From: Lentimicrobium sp.
GTDB lineage: Bacteria; Bacteroidota; Bacteroidia; Bacteroidales; Lentimicrobiaceae
Assembly: GCA_023957275.1 (NCBI GenBank)
Contig: JAMLHF010000036.1
Coordinates: 1 to 46,937, forward strand
Direction: 5' to 3'
Length of the DNA stretch: 46,937 nucleotides
Under the pieces are notes generated by a model, which was not told the DNA's origin, made no database searches, and saw only the letters and a list, made by a program, of their open reading frames with translations. The position numbers and the translations under genes are program-made. Below, in pieces: positions 18,806 through 28,046 of this stretch. The first letter of the stretch is position 1. Every line of letters starts with the position of its first letter.

Positions 18806-19540
18806 TCAGGACCGGGGAGTGCCGGGTTTGATGTCAGACACTTTGGCGTCTTCCATTATCACATCGTAGCTGTATCCCGCGCCGAAGTCCCTGTCAACGG
18901 CTATTTTACCCTCAAAAGTGGCAATGCTGCCCACTTCCGGGAGATCCATAGTGGTGATGGTCAGGTCATAGTTTCCCTCATCCCCGGTGCCATCCTGCAG
19001 ATGAACCCAGTTTTTACCCATAATGTTGTCGTTGACTTTAACGACCAGCCCCCTGATCTTTACTGTTTCGCCTTTCAGCCCGGCTTTATCGGCAAAAATT
19101 CCGGCAACGGTCAGGCTGCCTTCTACATGTTCAATCTCGATGCCTTGCACCCGTTCGTTGACAGGCTTGCCCATGCTGGCCGGCTGCTGATTCGACACAG
19201 GGCTGTCGCTGGGGTCCTGCACAAAATAGACCAGCGGAAAGGTCCGGCCAAGCTCCTTGCTTTCGAAATCTTTCATTTCAAGAAAATCGGTGAAATAGAT
19301 CACATCACCGGGTTTTGCTTCGCGGGAAGTTACCGCAATCCAATATTTTCCTTCGTTTTCAAGAACCTCCAGGTAAGTGTAATTGGTCGTCTGTATCACA
19401 TCAATCACCGTAACAGCATGGGTGCCGGCAGGAAGATTTTCTTCTGCATTGGTTTTGGCTCCACGGTTGCAGGCTGTGATGGTGAGCATGACAAATAATG
19501 GAAGCAGGATTAATTGTAGTTTGAAGTTGAGTTTTTTCAC
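18806..19540 (-). CDS. Lipoprotein with OB-fold-like domains
   Basis: A 244-residue protein with a lipoprotein signal (LTITAC, Cys near 24). Two similar halves follow. The first (about 40-120) contains VIDVIQTTNYTYLEVLENEGKYWIAV. The second (about 150-240) contains VKIRGLVVKVNDNIMGKNWVHLQDGTG and GSIATFEGKIAVDRDFG. The pattern V.G.V..V.....WV.LQDGTG is the nucleic-acid-binding OB-fold signature seen in many periplasmic Bacteroidota and proteobacterial lipoproteins, where it probably serves protein or small-ligand binding. It converges on the flavoprotein gene. No enzyme motif is seen. Confidence 0.8.
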   Translation of the reverse strand: MKKLNFKLQLILLPLFVMLTITACNRGAKTNAEENLPAGTHAVTVIDVIQTTNYTYLEVLENEGKYWIAVTSREAKPGDVIYFTDFLEMKDFESKELGRTFPLVYFVQDPSDSPVSNQQPASMGKPVNERVQGIEIEHVEGSLTVAGIFADKAGLKGETVKIRGLVVKVNDNIMGKNWVHLQDGTGDEGNYDLTITTMDLPEVGSIATFEGKIAVDRDFGAGYSYDVIMEDAKVSDIKPGTPRS

Positions 19541-19686
19541 TTTTCAGGATTTTTAATGGGTTCTGTCGATGAATAATACCGGCTCAGTTTGATGCACAGG
19601 ATTTGCCTCCGGCAATAACCGAATAAAAAATTTACGGTACCGGTTAAAACATAAACCGGATTCCGGCAAAATTGTTGAACATCCAG

Positions 19687-22374
19687 CTACGGAATCAGCA
19701 CTTTTACCGCAGCAGAGCTATTTCCGTCATTTAATTCAAGGTAGTAAATGCCCGGTTCAATCCGCCTGTTTCCGGAGATGAAAGTGAACGGCCATTCGTG
19801 GGTTCCGGAACTCGTCAGCCCGGTGTTTACGGATGAAAGCACTTCGCCGTTTGAGGTGAACAAGCGTAAAGTGTATGCTCCGGGTTCCGGGGACTTCAAT
19901 AAAATCCGGCTGTTGCCCGTTACCGGGTTGGGTGATACGCTGAATGAAAATTCCGCGCTGTGGTGGTCGGTCGCAGTGATAAAATAGCGGAAGATCATTA
20001 AATGGTTATCCTGGTCAATCAGGGTGTCGGCTTCAATGGTTCCGCCGGGCACGTGGATGGAGGTGCCGTGATAATTTCCGTAAACGGCATTTACGATGGT
20101 CACCGAATCTTCCGTAAGCATGGCTGTATGATACGACGGGCCGGGCCCTGTAAGCTGGATGCTGCAAGGGAATACGGGATTGCCGTGCTGATCCAGCGCT
20201 TTCACAATGATATCGGTTCTATAGGGCTGTAACTGGAAATCAATGCCGGTGGTTGACATGCCGGGTTGGATCTCTACATCTTCAACGGTGACGCTTGCTG
20301 TCCAGAGATGGGAAGCGGTAATGTTATGACTGCCGACGGGCAGTTCAAGAAACCAGAAGCCGTTTGGGGAAGGGTGGGTGGTTTGATTTCCTGAACTTAC
20401 CGTTGCTTCCGAAACATCATAAAAGTCACCTTCTATGGTCACATATCCCTGCACATAACCGGTGGTTGGCGCCGGGGTCAGCAAAAAGTCCACATCCGGG
20501 GTGATGATCCCGGGGTTGACAACGATCCCGGACCTGATCTGGCTGGTGTATCCGCTGAGGCTGGCCTCCACATCCCAGACGCCTACCGGGGCCTCAAGAC
20601 TGTAAAATCCCGTGGCGTCGGGATTGGTACTGAAACCTCCGGTTGTAACCGTCACTTCGGTGATCTCCCCGCTGCCGCCGTCGAGTTCAACGATTCCCTG
20701 GATGTGTCCTGTGGTCGGTACCGGATCGAGCACAAAATCAACGCCGGTGGTGGTCTGATCCTGCAATACCAACACATTGCCGACCGAGCCGGGATAATAT
20801 CCCGCAAGGGTGGCCGTAACGGTATAGGTGCCCGTGGGGACTTCAAGGAAGTAAAAGCCTGTGGGGTCGGGCAAGGTGGATTCGTTTCCGGCTGTGATCA
20901 CTACCTGCGTTACGTTTCCTGTTCCTCCGTTCAGGGTTACCTGACCCTGGATGTTCCCGAATTGCGGGTCCCAGAAGCCCAGATTGCCATCCAGCAGCAG
21001 GTTCTGCGCATAGATATCGGAAGGGCCGTTGCGATCGTCTTCCCAGCTGATGATCCACTGATTGTCCTGAAACTCATTGATCACCGTATGGACTTTCGAC
21101 GATGCCACGGAACTGATGGTAACATGTTCGCCGGGCCACACATAACTTCCGTCCGTACCTATCCGCATGGCTTTCAGCATGCCTGTGGTGGCTGAGAGGC
21201 CTTCTTCGTAAAGCACGATCATATCGGTTGGGGTGTTGCGCACCTCCAGCGGGGTGAAGGTGGTGGCTGAAAGCGGGATAAACGTCATGCCGTTGTTGCC
21301 CCACTGCCGGGTGCCGGTGGCCGTAAACTTCTGCCCGAAGATGCCTCGCATGCTCTGCAGCCCGTTCATCTCGTTCCAGAAGACATAAACATCCTGCGAT
21401 CCCGGAGGGCAGGCCAGGTAGGGGTAAAAGTGGTTGAATGCGGCCGCGGTGGTGGCTTCCACCCCGTTTGCCGGAAATTGCACCACGCCTGATGCATCTA
21501 CATGGTTCACCCACACCGATGCCATCATGTTGTTGTCCCGGTCGTCGTGCCAGGCGATGTAAAAGCCGTCGCTGCCGTCGTTGATAAACGGGAATATCTG
21601 CGTCCAGGCCGAAATGCCCCCGGCATTGGAAATCACCGCCGGAGCTGCCCAAACCGGGCTGCCGCCGCTGCTGTATCGTTGTGCAAAAACATGGCGCGTC
21701 GGGGCATTGGGCGGGCCGCTGTCTTCAAAATATTTCAGGATAATGTCGTCGGTGCCCACCGGCAGCATCTGGGGCCAGTTCAGGGTGTTGGCCGAACTCA
21801 GGGTGATTCCGTTGTCGCCCCATTGTTTGGCCCCCGTCGGACTGATCTTCTGCATGATAATTACATTGTCGGAAGTCCAGGCAAACACCGCGTTGCCCGC
21901 CGGGGTGGTCACCACCTTGGGTGCCGCGTTGAAGGCTGAATTGTTCGAGAGCGCGATGCCGTCGGCGCCCCAAACAAAGTTCCCTTCCGGGGAAATGCGG
22001 TAGGCGTAGGTGTTGTTGTTGCCGTTGCGGATATCCTGCCAGGTAAGGATGCAGTGGTTGTTGATGTCGGCGGCCATATCCCAGTCGGTAAGCCAGGTCA
22101 TGGAGGGCTGGTTGCTGATCAGGATCCCGTTGTCCGCCCACAGGGCATTGCCCTGGCTGTCGAGCCGCTGGAGCTTTACGTTGTAATTGCCGGTTTCGTT
22201 GCTGAAGAAACCGATGTAGGTGTCCCCGTTGGGGCAGGTGGCGATTTTCGGAATGGCCTGTTCGCCCGTAAGCAAAGCAATGGCATTGTTGATGGCGGGA
22301 TTGTCGCTCCACTGACCCCGGACGCTTATCCCCAGGATAACCGTCAGCAGGAAAATAATTGTACACTTTTTCAT
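19687..22374 (-). CDS. Large secreted protein with carboxypeptidase-regulatory-like repeats and T9SS sorting domain
   Basis: An 895-residue protein with a signal peptide at 1-20. The N-terminal half (about 20-470) repeats units containing WADNGI / WGADGI / WGDNGI / WGNNGM, each followed by a strand pattern, which suggests a beta-propeller. Three CarboxypepD_reg-like domains of about 80 residues follow (IQGQVTLNGGTGNVTQVVIT..., IQGIVELDGGSGEITEVTVT..., VQGYVTIEGDFYDVSEATVS...). The last 85 residues (FSFSVSPNPVTGNSRILL ... PGIYYLELNDG ... VKVLIP) form a T9SS type A sorting domain. It is expected to be secreted to the surface. GC content is high here, and long antisense open frames are by-products of that. 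Confidence 0.87.
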   Translation of the reverse strand: MKKCTIIFLLTVILGISVRGQWSDNPAINNAIALLTGEQAIPKIATCPNGDTYIGFFSNETGNYNVKLQRLDSQGNALWADNGILISNQPSMTWLTDWDMAADINNHCILTWQDIRNGNNNTYAYRISPEGNFVWGADGIALSNNSAFNAAPKVVTTPAGNAVFAWTSDNVIIMQKISPTGAKQWGDNGITLSSANTLNWPQMLPVGTDDIILKYFEDSGPPNAPTRHVFAQRYSSGGSPVWAAPAVISNAGGISAWTQIFPFINDGSDGFYIAWHDDRDNNMMASVWVNHVDASGVVQFPANGVEATTAAAFNHFYPYLACPPGSQDVYVFWNEMNGLQSMRGIFGQKFTATGTRQWGNNGMTFIPLSATTFTPLEVRNTPTDMIVLYEEGLSATTGMLKAMRIGTDGSYVWPGEHVTISSVASSKVHTVINEFQDNQWIISWEDDRNGPSDIYAQNLLLDGNLGFWDPQFGNIQGQVTLNGGTGNVTQVVITAGNESTLPDPTGFYFLEVPTGTYTVTATLAGYYPGSVGNVLVLQDQTTTGVDFVLDPVPTTGHIQGIVELDGGSGEITEVTVTTGGFSTNPDATGFYSLEAPVGVWDVEASLSGYTSQIRSGIVVNPGIITPDVDFLLTPAPTTGYVQGYVTIEGDFYDVSEATVSSGNQTTHPSPNGFWFLELPVGSHNITASHLWTASVTVEDVEIQPGMSTTGIDFQLQPYRTDIIVKALDQHGNPVFPCSIQLTGPGPSYHTAMLTEDSVTIVNAVYGNYHGTSIHVPGGTIEADTLIDQDNHLMIFRYFITATDHHSAEFSFSVSPNPVTGNSRILLKSPEPGAYTLRLFTSNGEVLSSVNTGLTSSGTHEWPFTFISGNRRIEPGIYYLELNDGNSSAAVKVLIP

Positions 22375-22702
22375 CTGGAAACTGGATGTAATGAATACGA
22401 ATAAAGCGTTGAAAAAGAATCAGGCAGTGTCCGGGAATCCGGCAGTCATGGTAAGGTAATCTTTTGCCGGCCTGACTGATCTGATCATGAAAAAGCGAAG
22501 ATACCAAAAAACATTCTCACCTGTACCGCCTGAATTAAGTTTTTATAGCCGGCCGGATCCCGGAATAATAACGCTGAAGGAAATAATCAGCTGTTTCCAG
22601 ACAGAGTTTTTGATGATAATACAGGTATCGGGAGAAGCCTGACCAGGGGAATTTTCCGGTGTGCCGGTTTTTCTAGTGACTGCCTACCATTTGTCGTCTT
22701 TT

Positions 22703-23500
22703 GGGCTAAAGCCCCTGTGTTTGTCAGCGCCTGATTACCCCCGGCTTCAGCCGGGGGTAATTAACCGGAATTAAGCACCTTCGGAAATTGCAGGATATAA
22801 ATGAAATTGTGTTTGATGCTAGATATCCAATGCTTGCGCTGGTTGAGTTGAGTTCCGGATTCAAGCGTCAGATTTTCGGGGAAAAGCCAGAAAGTTCTGC
22901 TTGATTTACTCCGGGCTTCAGCCCGGGGTAAATGCAGATGCCCGAACCTTGCGGCTTTAGCCGAAAAGTAGGGAGAAGCCTGAACAGTGGACTTACCAGA
23001 CTTACCGGATTTTATTGTTGCCTGCCTGCCTTTTGCCACCTTTCGGGCTAAAGCCCCTGTGTTTGTCAGCGCCTGATTACCCCCGGCTCAAGCCGGGGGT
23101 AATTAACCGGATAAAGCATCTTCGGAAATTGCATGATATAAAGGAAATTGTGTTTAAGGCTAAATAACCTGTGTATGAGTTTGTTGCCAAAAGTTCCGGA
23201 TTCAAACGTAAGATTTCCGGGGAAAAGCCAGAAAGTTTTGCTTGATTTACTCCTGGCTTCAACCCGGGGGAAAGCGGACGCCTGAACCAACCGGCTTTAG
23301 CCGAAAAGTAGGGAGAAGCCTGAACAGTGGACTTACCAGACTTACCGGATTTTATTGTTGCCTGCCTGCCTTTTGCCACCTTTTGGGCTGAAGCCCCTGT
23401 GTTCTTCAGTTCCTTATTACCCCCGGCTCAAGCCGGGGGTAATAAATCGTAATTGAGCATCATCAAAAAAATGCAGGAAGTAAAAATAATTGAGTTTAAA
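22703..23500. repeat. Array of REP-like units with a period of about 340 bp (two full units and a partial third)
   Basis: The head palindrome GGGCTAAAGCCC starts at 22703, 23045 and 23385 (periods 342 and 340). In each unit it is followed by a near-perfect palindrome of the form TTACCCCCGGCT-TC-AGCCGGGGGTAA, and the two full units end with further palindromes (CGGGCTTCAGCCCG and CGGCTTTAGCCG). The two complete units are highly alike; the third keeps only the head. The layout resembles bacterial REP/BIME clusters, and a broken REP-associated transposase gene follows 200 bp downstream. Confidence 0.85.
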
Positions 23501-23710
23501 GCTGCGCGGAAGCAGGTTTCAGAATTATTTATTTTGTTAACTATTGCACGCGCTGTTTTTTATTCAGGAATTTAGCCCGGCTCATTGACAGGATAAGTTG
23601 GCTGATAATTAAATGTTTTTACTTAATAATCAAAGAAATGTGATAGAATATCTGGAATTATTATAACGAGTTTCATATATTTGTATATGACAACTTAAAA
23701 ATATTATATT

Positions 23711-24157
23711 ATGCCATTTGTAAGTGTATACATTCATTTTGTATGGAGAACGAAAAGAGGGATTCCATATTTTAATACAGCCGCTAAGAGAACAGCTGTT
23801 TAGCGACATATCCGGGAAAATGCAGAAAAGAAGGCAATCTATATTGATTTCGTAAATGGTTATACCGACCATTGCCATTGTCTCATTTCTCTGAATTCTG
23901 ATCAGACAATGAGTTCCGTAATGCAACTTATTAAAGGCGAGTCATCCCATTGGATAAATCAATCCGGATTATGTGATTATAAATTTGAATGGCAGAATGA
24001 ATATTATGCTGTTTCTGTTTCTGACTCACAAGTTGATAAGGTAAGGGAGTATATCAGGAATCAGGAAAAGCATCATAATGAAAAGACTTTCAATGAGGAA
24101 GTAGATGAATTTGCGGCTATATACGGATTCGCAAAATTGTACGATATTTCTGATTGA
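23711..24157 (+). pseudogene. REP-associated tyrosine transposase (Y1_Tnp/HUH family), disrupted
   Basis: From the ATG at 23711 the frame reads MPFVSVYIHFVWRTKRG, the usual start of a Y1_Tnp transposase of the RAYT group. It meets a TAG at codon 31, and the same frame resumes with RHIREN and continues to the stop at 24157. The HUH metal-binding region is present as DHCHCLI, and a tyrosine-containing helix lies at VREYIRNQEKHH. Around the stop, the other frame reads LREQLFS, which suggests a one-base and a two-base insertion that together restore frame rather than a simple nonsense mutation. Such enzymes cut at REP hairpins. The REP-like array just upstream is its probable substrate family. 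Confidence 0.8.
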
Positions 24158-24485
24158 CTTCATATTTGTTCCTGTTAATTGACAGATATTTCCCGGTGAT
24201 TCAAAAAAGTAACTGATTCTGGGTGCAAGTCTTTTATTTATAGTAAGACCCTTGCTTGAATGATGCAGTCAGGCAGGTAGGGCCTGAATGAGGTTTTTGC
24301 TTTACCTGAACAGGCAGGCTCTGAGGGTTGAAATATTGTTGATCTTAGCATGTTTAAAATTCTGAATAAAATCAGGCGCATCAAATGATGAAAATCCAGT
24401 TTTCCCGCTGTGAATCCTCAAAGAAAAGTCTTTGGATCTGGGCTTGCGCGGATGAAGTTTGTATATTCGCACTTTATTTTTCGGG
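24158..24485. other. Intergenic region upstream of the SDR gene
   Basis: No gene or repeat is recognised here. The segment must contain the promoter of the SDR-VOC pair, but no clear TAnnTTTG element stands out. Confidence 0.4.
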
Positions 24486-25280
24486 ATGGAATTTTATCAG
24501 CAATGTTTCTGGATAACCGGTGCGGCTTCAGGTATGGGGCGGGCACTGGCCCTGCTGCTTGCCGGATATCAGTCGAAACTTATCCTTACCGACCGCGACC
24601 CTCAGGGGTTGCAGGAAGTAGCTGAGGAAGCCGGCAGGAGAGGGGCCACGGTGATCACCAGGGTGCTTGATATGTCTGAATCTGCCTCCATCGCTGCCTT
24701 AGCAGCGGAAGTCATCGGGCTTGCAGGGCGCATCCACGGTCTTTACCAGTTTGCAGGCATCAGTCAGCGCTCGCTGGTGGTGGAAACTCCCGACGCCAAC
24801 GACCGCCGCATTATGGAGGTCAACTTTTTCGGGGTGGTGGCGCTGGCCAAGGCCGTGTTGCCGCACATGATTGCCTGCGGAGGCGGACAACTGGCCGTGA
24901 CTTCCAGCCTGGTAGGCAAATTCGGCTTCCCTTACCGCTCTGCATATTCCGCTTCCAAACACGCGCTGCACGGCTATTTCGAGAGCCTCAGGGCCGAGAA
25001 CAGCAGGCACAACATCCGCGTAAGCATCCTGATCCCCGGAAGGATACAGACCAATATCTCCAGGTTTGCACTGGATAAGGAAGGTAAGGAATATGGAAAA
25101 ATGGATCCCGGACAGGCCAACGGCATCACCGCTGAGAAGGCCGCCAGGCAAATTCTGAAAGGGCTCCGAAGGGAGAAAAAAGAGGTGCATGTCGGCGGCA
25201 ATGAGCTGATGATGTTGTATATACGCAGGTTTCTGCCTGCATTATATTACAGGCTGTCTACCAGGATCAGGCCGGTGTAA
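24486..25280 (+). CDS. Short-chain dehydrogenase/reductase
   Basis: A 264-residue classical SDR from the ATG at 24486; an in-frame upstream codon at 24459 would add nine residues with no domain support. The NAD(P)-binding TGAASGMG lies at 11-18. N113 and the catalytic S140/S141, Y154 and K158 are in the expected spacing (SSLVGKFG, YSASK). The acidic residue in LILTDRD at the end of strand 2 favours NAD(H) over NADP(H). The C-terminal region (KGLRREKKEVHVGG, ALYYRLSTRI) resembles SDRs that act on lipid or sugar-ketone substrates, but the substrate cannot be told. It is followed 21 bp later by a VOC-fold gene, so the two may share a pathway. Confidence 0.9.
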   Translation: MEFYQQCFWITGAASGMGRALALLLAGYQSKLILTDRDPQGLQEVAEEAGRRGATVITRVLDMSESASIAALAAEVIGLAGRIHGLYQFAGISQRSLVVETPDANDRRIMEVNFFGVVALAKAVLPHMIACGGGQLAVTSSLVGKFGFPYRSAYSASKHALHGYFESLRAENSRHNIRVSILIPGRIQTNISRFALDKEGKEYGKMDPGQANGITAEKAARQILKGLRREKKEVHVGGNELMMLYIRRFLPALYYRLSTRIRPV

Positions 25281-25301
25281 TCAGTTAAAGCATATAAAAG
25301 C

Positions 25302-26363
25302 ATGGGAACACAAATCAACGGAATTCAGCAACTGGGGGTGGGCGTCACTGACATTCAGGAGGCATTCGCCTGGTACCGCCGGTATTTCGGGATGGATATC
25401 AAGATGTTTGAAGAGGCGGCCATGGCAGAGCTGATGCTGCCCCATACCGAGGGCGAGCCCCGGGAACGCCATGCCATTCTTGCCCTGAACCTCGAAGGGG
25501 GCGGCGGCTTTGAAATCTGGCAGCACACCGGAAAAAAGCCCGAATATCCCGCGTTTGAGCTGAAATTGGGCGACCTGGGCATCTTTGCCGGCAAGCTGAA
25601 AACGGCCGATGTACAGAAGGCCTATAATCACTTTAAGTCGTTGAACCTTGATTTGCTGTCAGGCATTACCACGGATCCGGAAGGAAGGCAGCATTTCTAC
25701 CTTAAGGATGTGTATAATAACACCTGGGAAGTGTGCAGCGAGCCTTATGTATTTAAGAAGCAGAAATCAGTCACCGGGGGTGTGTACGGCGCGGTGATCG
25801 GTGTGCAGGATATGGAAGCCAGCCTTCCGGTGTATCAGCTGATCCTGGGCTATGACCGTGTGGTCTACGATGTCAGCGGAGAGTTTGAAGACCTGCAGGG
25901 ACTGGCGGGGGGCGGGGGCCGGTTCCGCCGGGTATTGCTCCGCCATTCGCATACGCCTGACGGAGCATTCAGCCCGATGTTCGGCCCCTCTTGCATCGAG
26001 TTGCTGCAGGTACTCGACCGGCAGCCCCGTTCCATCTATGAGGGCAGGCTCTGGGGCGATCCCGGATTTATCCACCTTTGTTACGATATCAACGGGATGG
26101 ACTCCCTGCGCGAAGAAGTGAAGGAAAAAGGATTTCCTTTTACCGTAGACAGCGCCCGCGATATGGACACCTTTGATATGGGAGAGGCCGCCGGCAGCTT
26201 CAGCTATATTCAGGCGCCCGAAGGCACTCTGATTGAATTTGTGGAAACCCACAAAATCCCCCTGCTTAAGCGCCTGGGCTGGTCGCTCGACCTTACCAAA
26301 CGCAAACCCGGCCCGCTGCCTCGCTGGATGTTCCGGATGTTCGGATTGATGCGGGTGAAGTAA
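25302..26363 (+). CDS. Two-domain VOC (glyoxalase/dioxygenase-fold) protein
   Basis: A 353-residue protein with two VOC modules: residues about 7-145 (INGIQQLGVGVTDIQEAFAWYR ... GFEIWQHTG ... WEVCSEP) and about 158-315 (YGAVIGVQDMEASLPVYQLILGY ... IELLQVL ... FIHLCYDINGMDS ... EGTLIEFVE). Each keeps the betaalphabetabetabeta pattern, and Glu/His residues in the expected metal-ligand places (E of IEFVE, H of FIHLCYD) are present. The two-module length matches extradiol dioxygenase and glyoxalase-type enzymes. A chemical activity cannot be assigned. It is close behind the SDR gene, probably cotranscribed. The 3' end borders the first repeat mosaic. Confidence 0.82.
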   Translation: MGTQINGIQQLGVGVTDIQEAFAWYRRYFGMDIKMFEEAAMAELMLPHTEGEPRERHAILALNLEGGGGFEIWQHTGKKPEYPAFELKLGDLGIFAGKLKTADVQKAYNHFKSLNLDLLSGITTDPEGRQHFYLKDVYNNTWEVCSEPYVFKKQKSVTGGVYGAVIGVQDMEASLPVYQLILGYDRVVYDVSGEFEDLQGLAGGGGRFRRVLLRHSHTPDGAFSPMFGPSCIELLQVLDRQPRSIYEGRLWGDPGFIHLCYDINGMDSLREEVKEKGFPFTVDSARDMDTFDMGEAAGSFSYIQAPEGTLIEFVETHKIPLLKRLGWSLDLTKRKPGPLPRWMFRMFGLMRVK

Positions 26364-26397
26364 TACCGGCCTGTAAACCTCGGTTCCACCTGAAGTC

Positions 26398-26691
26398 AGC
26401 GTGCGTCTCCGGCGCGTGCCACGGACTTCAACAGAATCAAAGCTGCATGACGTGCCCCGCGCAAAGCCGCTACGGCGCAAAGATTATATAGCGTCCCCGC
26501 AACTCCTGACTTCCCCACAGGGCCTGGCCGCAACAATCCACATTCTGACCTGACAAGTTTTCTTCCAACTTGTTAGGTCTTCTTTTTCCCGGCTTGCGTC
26601 TCCTGACGCGTGCCATAAACCCTGCAAAGTGAAAATAACCACAATAGCCACAATAGGGCACAATAGAAACCACCAGATCGGCAACATTATC
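26398..26691. repeat. Dispersed 300-bp repeat block, copy 1
   Basis: This stretch is nearly identical to 31815-32113, with only a handful of substitutions. It includes the 33-bp hairpin at 26547-26579 and ends with GATCGGCAACATTATC. Shorter related pieces occur at about 27640-27770, 29440-29575, 38180-38330 and 38815-38895. No reading frame of credible composition is conserved, so it is a non-coding repeat. Confidence 0.85.
26547..26579 (+). repeat. 33-bp hairpin, copy 1 of 7
   Basis: GACCTGACAAGT, a 9-base loop and ACTTGTTAGGTC form a 12-bp stem with one G-U pair, followed by TTCTTTTT. It has the form of a rho-independent terminator read left to right. Confidence 0.85.
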
Positions 26692-26735
26692 ACATTTACA
26701 TATTTCCACATTGGCCCATTTCATTGTAACCTGAA

Positions 26736-26839
26736 CACATGAACACCTGAACACCTGAACACCTGAACACATGAACACCTGAACACCTGAACACCTGAAC
26801 ACCTGAACACCTGAACACATGAACACCTGAACACCTGAA
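26736..26839. repeat. Tandem 8-bp repeat array (13 units)
   Basis: CACCTGAA repeated without interruption, with CACATGAA variants at units 1, 5 and 11. The apparent long open frame on the other strand is an artefact of the repeat. The array lies about 150 bp upstream of endonuclease III. Confidence 0.9.
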
Positions 26840-26985
26840 CACACTTTTACATTCTCAAATTTTTACATTTTCAAATCATCACATCTGGCAGGCTTCAATA
26901 ATCTTTTGCCGTTCCGTTCCATATTTTTTACTTCCTTTGCCTGATTCCTGAACTTACGGATATTTGCAAACTTAATCCCGGAAAG

Positions 26986-27666
26986 ATGTCCCGACTCAGC
27001 AAACCCGAACGCTTCAAGGCCGTGATCGGATGGTTTGAACAAAATATGCCGGTAGCCGAAACGGAGTTGCATTATGACAATCCATACGAACTGATCGTAG
27101 CCGTAATCCTCTCGGCCCAGTGTACCGACAAGCGGGTGAATATGATCACGCCCCCGTTTTTCAGGCGTTACCCGGATGCGGAAGCGCTGGCTGCCGCTGA
27201 AGTGGAGGATATTTTTGAGCTGATCCGTTCGTGTTCATATCCCAACAACAAGGCTAAGCACTTGTCGGGCATGGCCCGGATGCTGGTAAATGACTTTGGC
27301 GGAGTGGTGCCGGGCGATGTGGAAACATTGCAGCGGCTGCCGGGCGTGGGCCGAAAGACCGCCAATGTGATTGCTTCCGTGGCTTTCAACATGCCTGCCA
27401 TGGCGGTAGATACTCATGTGCACAGGGTATCGGCGCGTATAGGACTGACTTACAGGGCCAAGAACCCTCTTGAAACGGAAAGGCAGCTGGTGAAATATAT
27501 TCCTGAGTCAAAGCTGGCCATTGCCCACCACTGGCTGATCCTCCACGGCCGCTATGTGTGCATCGCCCGCAAACCCAAATGCAGTGAATGCGGATTAAGG
27601 GAATGGTGCAGGTATTATCAGACTAAAGCGCAGGATGCCCCGCGCAAAGACGCAATGACGCAATGA
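26986..27666 (+). CDS. nth: Endonuclease III (DNA glycosylase/AP lyase)
   Basis: A 226-residue base-excision repair enzyme that removes oxidised pyrimidines and cleaves the AP site. The helix-hairpin-helix is at LPGVGRKTANVI (118-129). The catalytic Lys is 124 and the Asp is 142 (VDTHVHRV). The [4Fe-4S] cysteines are C192, C199, C202 and C208 in the standard 6-2-5 spacing. The start at 26986 gives the usual N-terminus. The last about 10 residues (DAPRKDAMTQ) are encoded by a dispersed repeat rather than by sequence typical of the family, which extends the C-terminus slightly. The core is intact, so activity is expected. Confidence 0.95.
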   Translation: MSRLSKPERFKAVIGWFEQNMPVAETELHYDNPYELIVAVILSAQCTDKRVNMITPPFFRRYPDAEALAAAEVEDIFELIRSCSYPNNKAKHLSGMARMLVNDFGGVVPGDVETLQRLPGVGRKTANVIASVAFNMPAMAVDTHVHRVSARIGLTYRAKNPLETERQLVKYIPESKLAIAHHWLILHGRYVCIARKPKCSECGLREWCRYYQTKAQDAPRKDAMTQ

Positions 27667-27730
27667 TTTTATTGTATCTCCCGTGACTCCTGACCTCCCC
27701 ACAGGGCCTGGCTGCAACAAACAACGACCT

Positions 27731-27763
27731 GACCTAACAAGTCTTCTTCCGACTTGTAAGGTC
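27731..27763 (+). repeat. 33-bp hairpin, copy 2 of 7
   Basis: GACCTAACAAGT, a 9-base loop and ACTTGTAAGGTC (one mismatch), followed by TTCTTTTT. It lies 64 bp after the nth stop codon and could terminate that gene. Confidence 0.8.
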
Positions 27764-27801
27764 TTCTTTTTCAGCCTGATAACCCAAATATTGGGGAGGT
27801 A

Positions 27802-28036
27802 TGTCAGCACATACTGTTGACTTTCAACTTTTTATCCGCTCAGGCCGCGGGGCCTCGCTTCCGCAACGCGACTGCCTAAACTTGACCATTGTTTCATTTC
27901 TTAGCTGTTTATCCAATTCCTTGAATGTTAGTTTTGGAAGGTCAACTTTAGAAGGTCGCTTTTGCGAAAGCTGAAAATTTTTCGCACTGCCTTACTTTAC
28001 TGGGATTACAAAGAAAAAGAAATTGAGTTTCATTAC
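27802..28036. repeat. 236-bp dispersed element, copy 1 (interrupted at its right edge by an IS)
   Basis: It starts at TGTCAGCAC and ends at TTTCATTAC. A central core of about 165 bp is almost identical to the copies at 29601 and 38356; the outer 30-40 bp on each side diverge. Internal complementarity includes AGGCC/GGCCT, TTGACC/GGTCAA and GCTTTT/AAAGC. It is preceded by hairpin copy 2; its right-hand hairpin (copy 3) is now separated from it by an IS insertion. Confidence 0.85.
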
Positions 28037-28046
28037 TAGTGTCATG

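Noticed and set aside
18779-19498. A 239-codon open frame opposite the OB-fold-like lipoprotein gene
   Set aside because: The minus-strand frame has a lipoprotein signal and recognisable fold motifs; the plus-strand frame has neither.
21074-22507. Long open frames opposite or alongside the 895-residue T9SS protein
   Set aside because: Arginine/histidine/glycine-rich translations without motifs are typical shadows of GC-rich coding DNA.
26470-26844. A 124-codon open frame on the minus strand
   Set aside because: Half of it is a translated 8-bp repeat (repeating CSGVQVF) and the rest lies in the dispersed 300-bp block, so it is not a gene.
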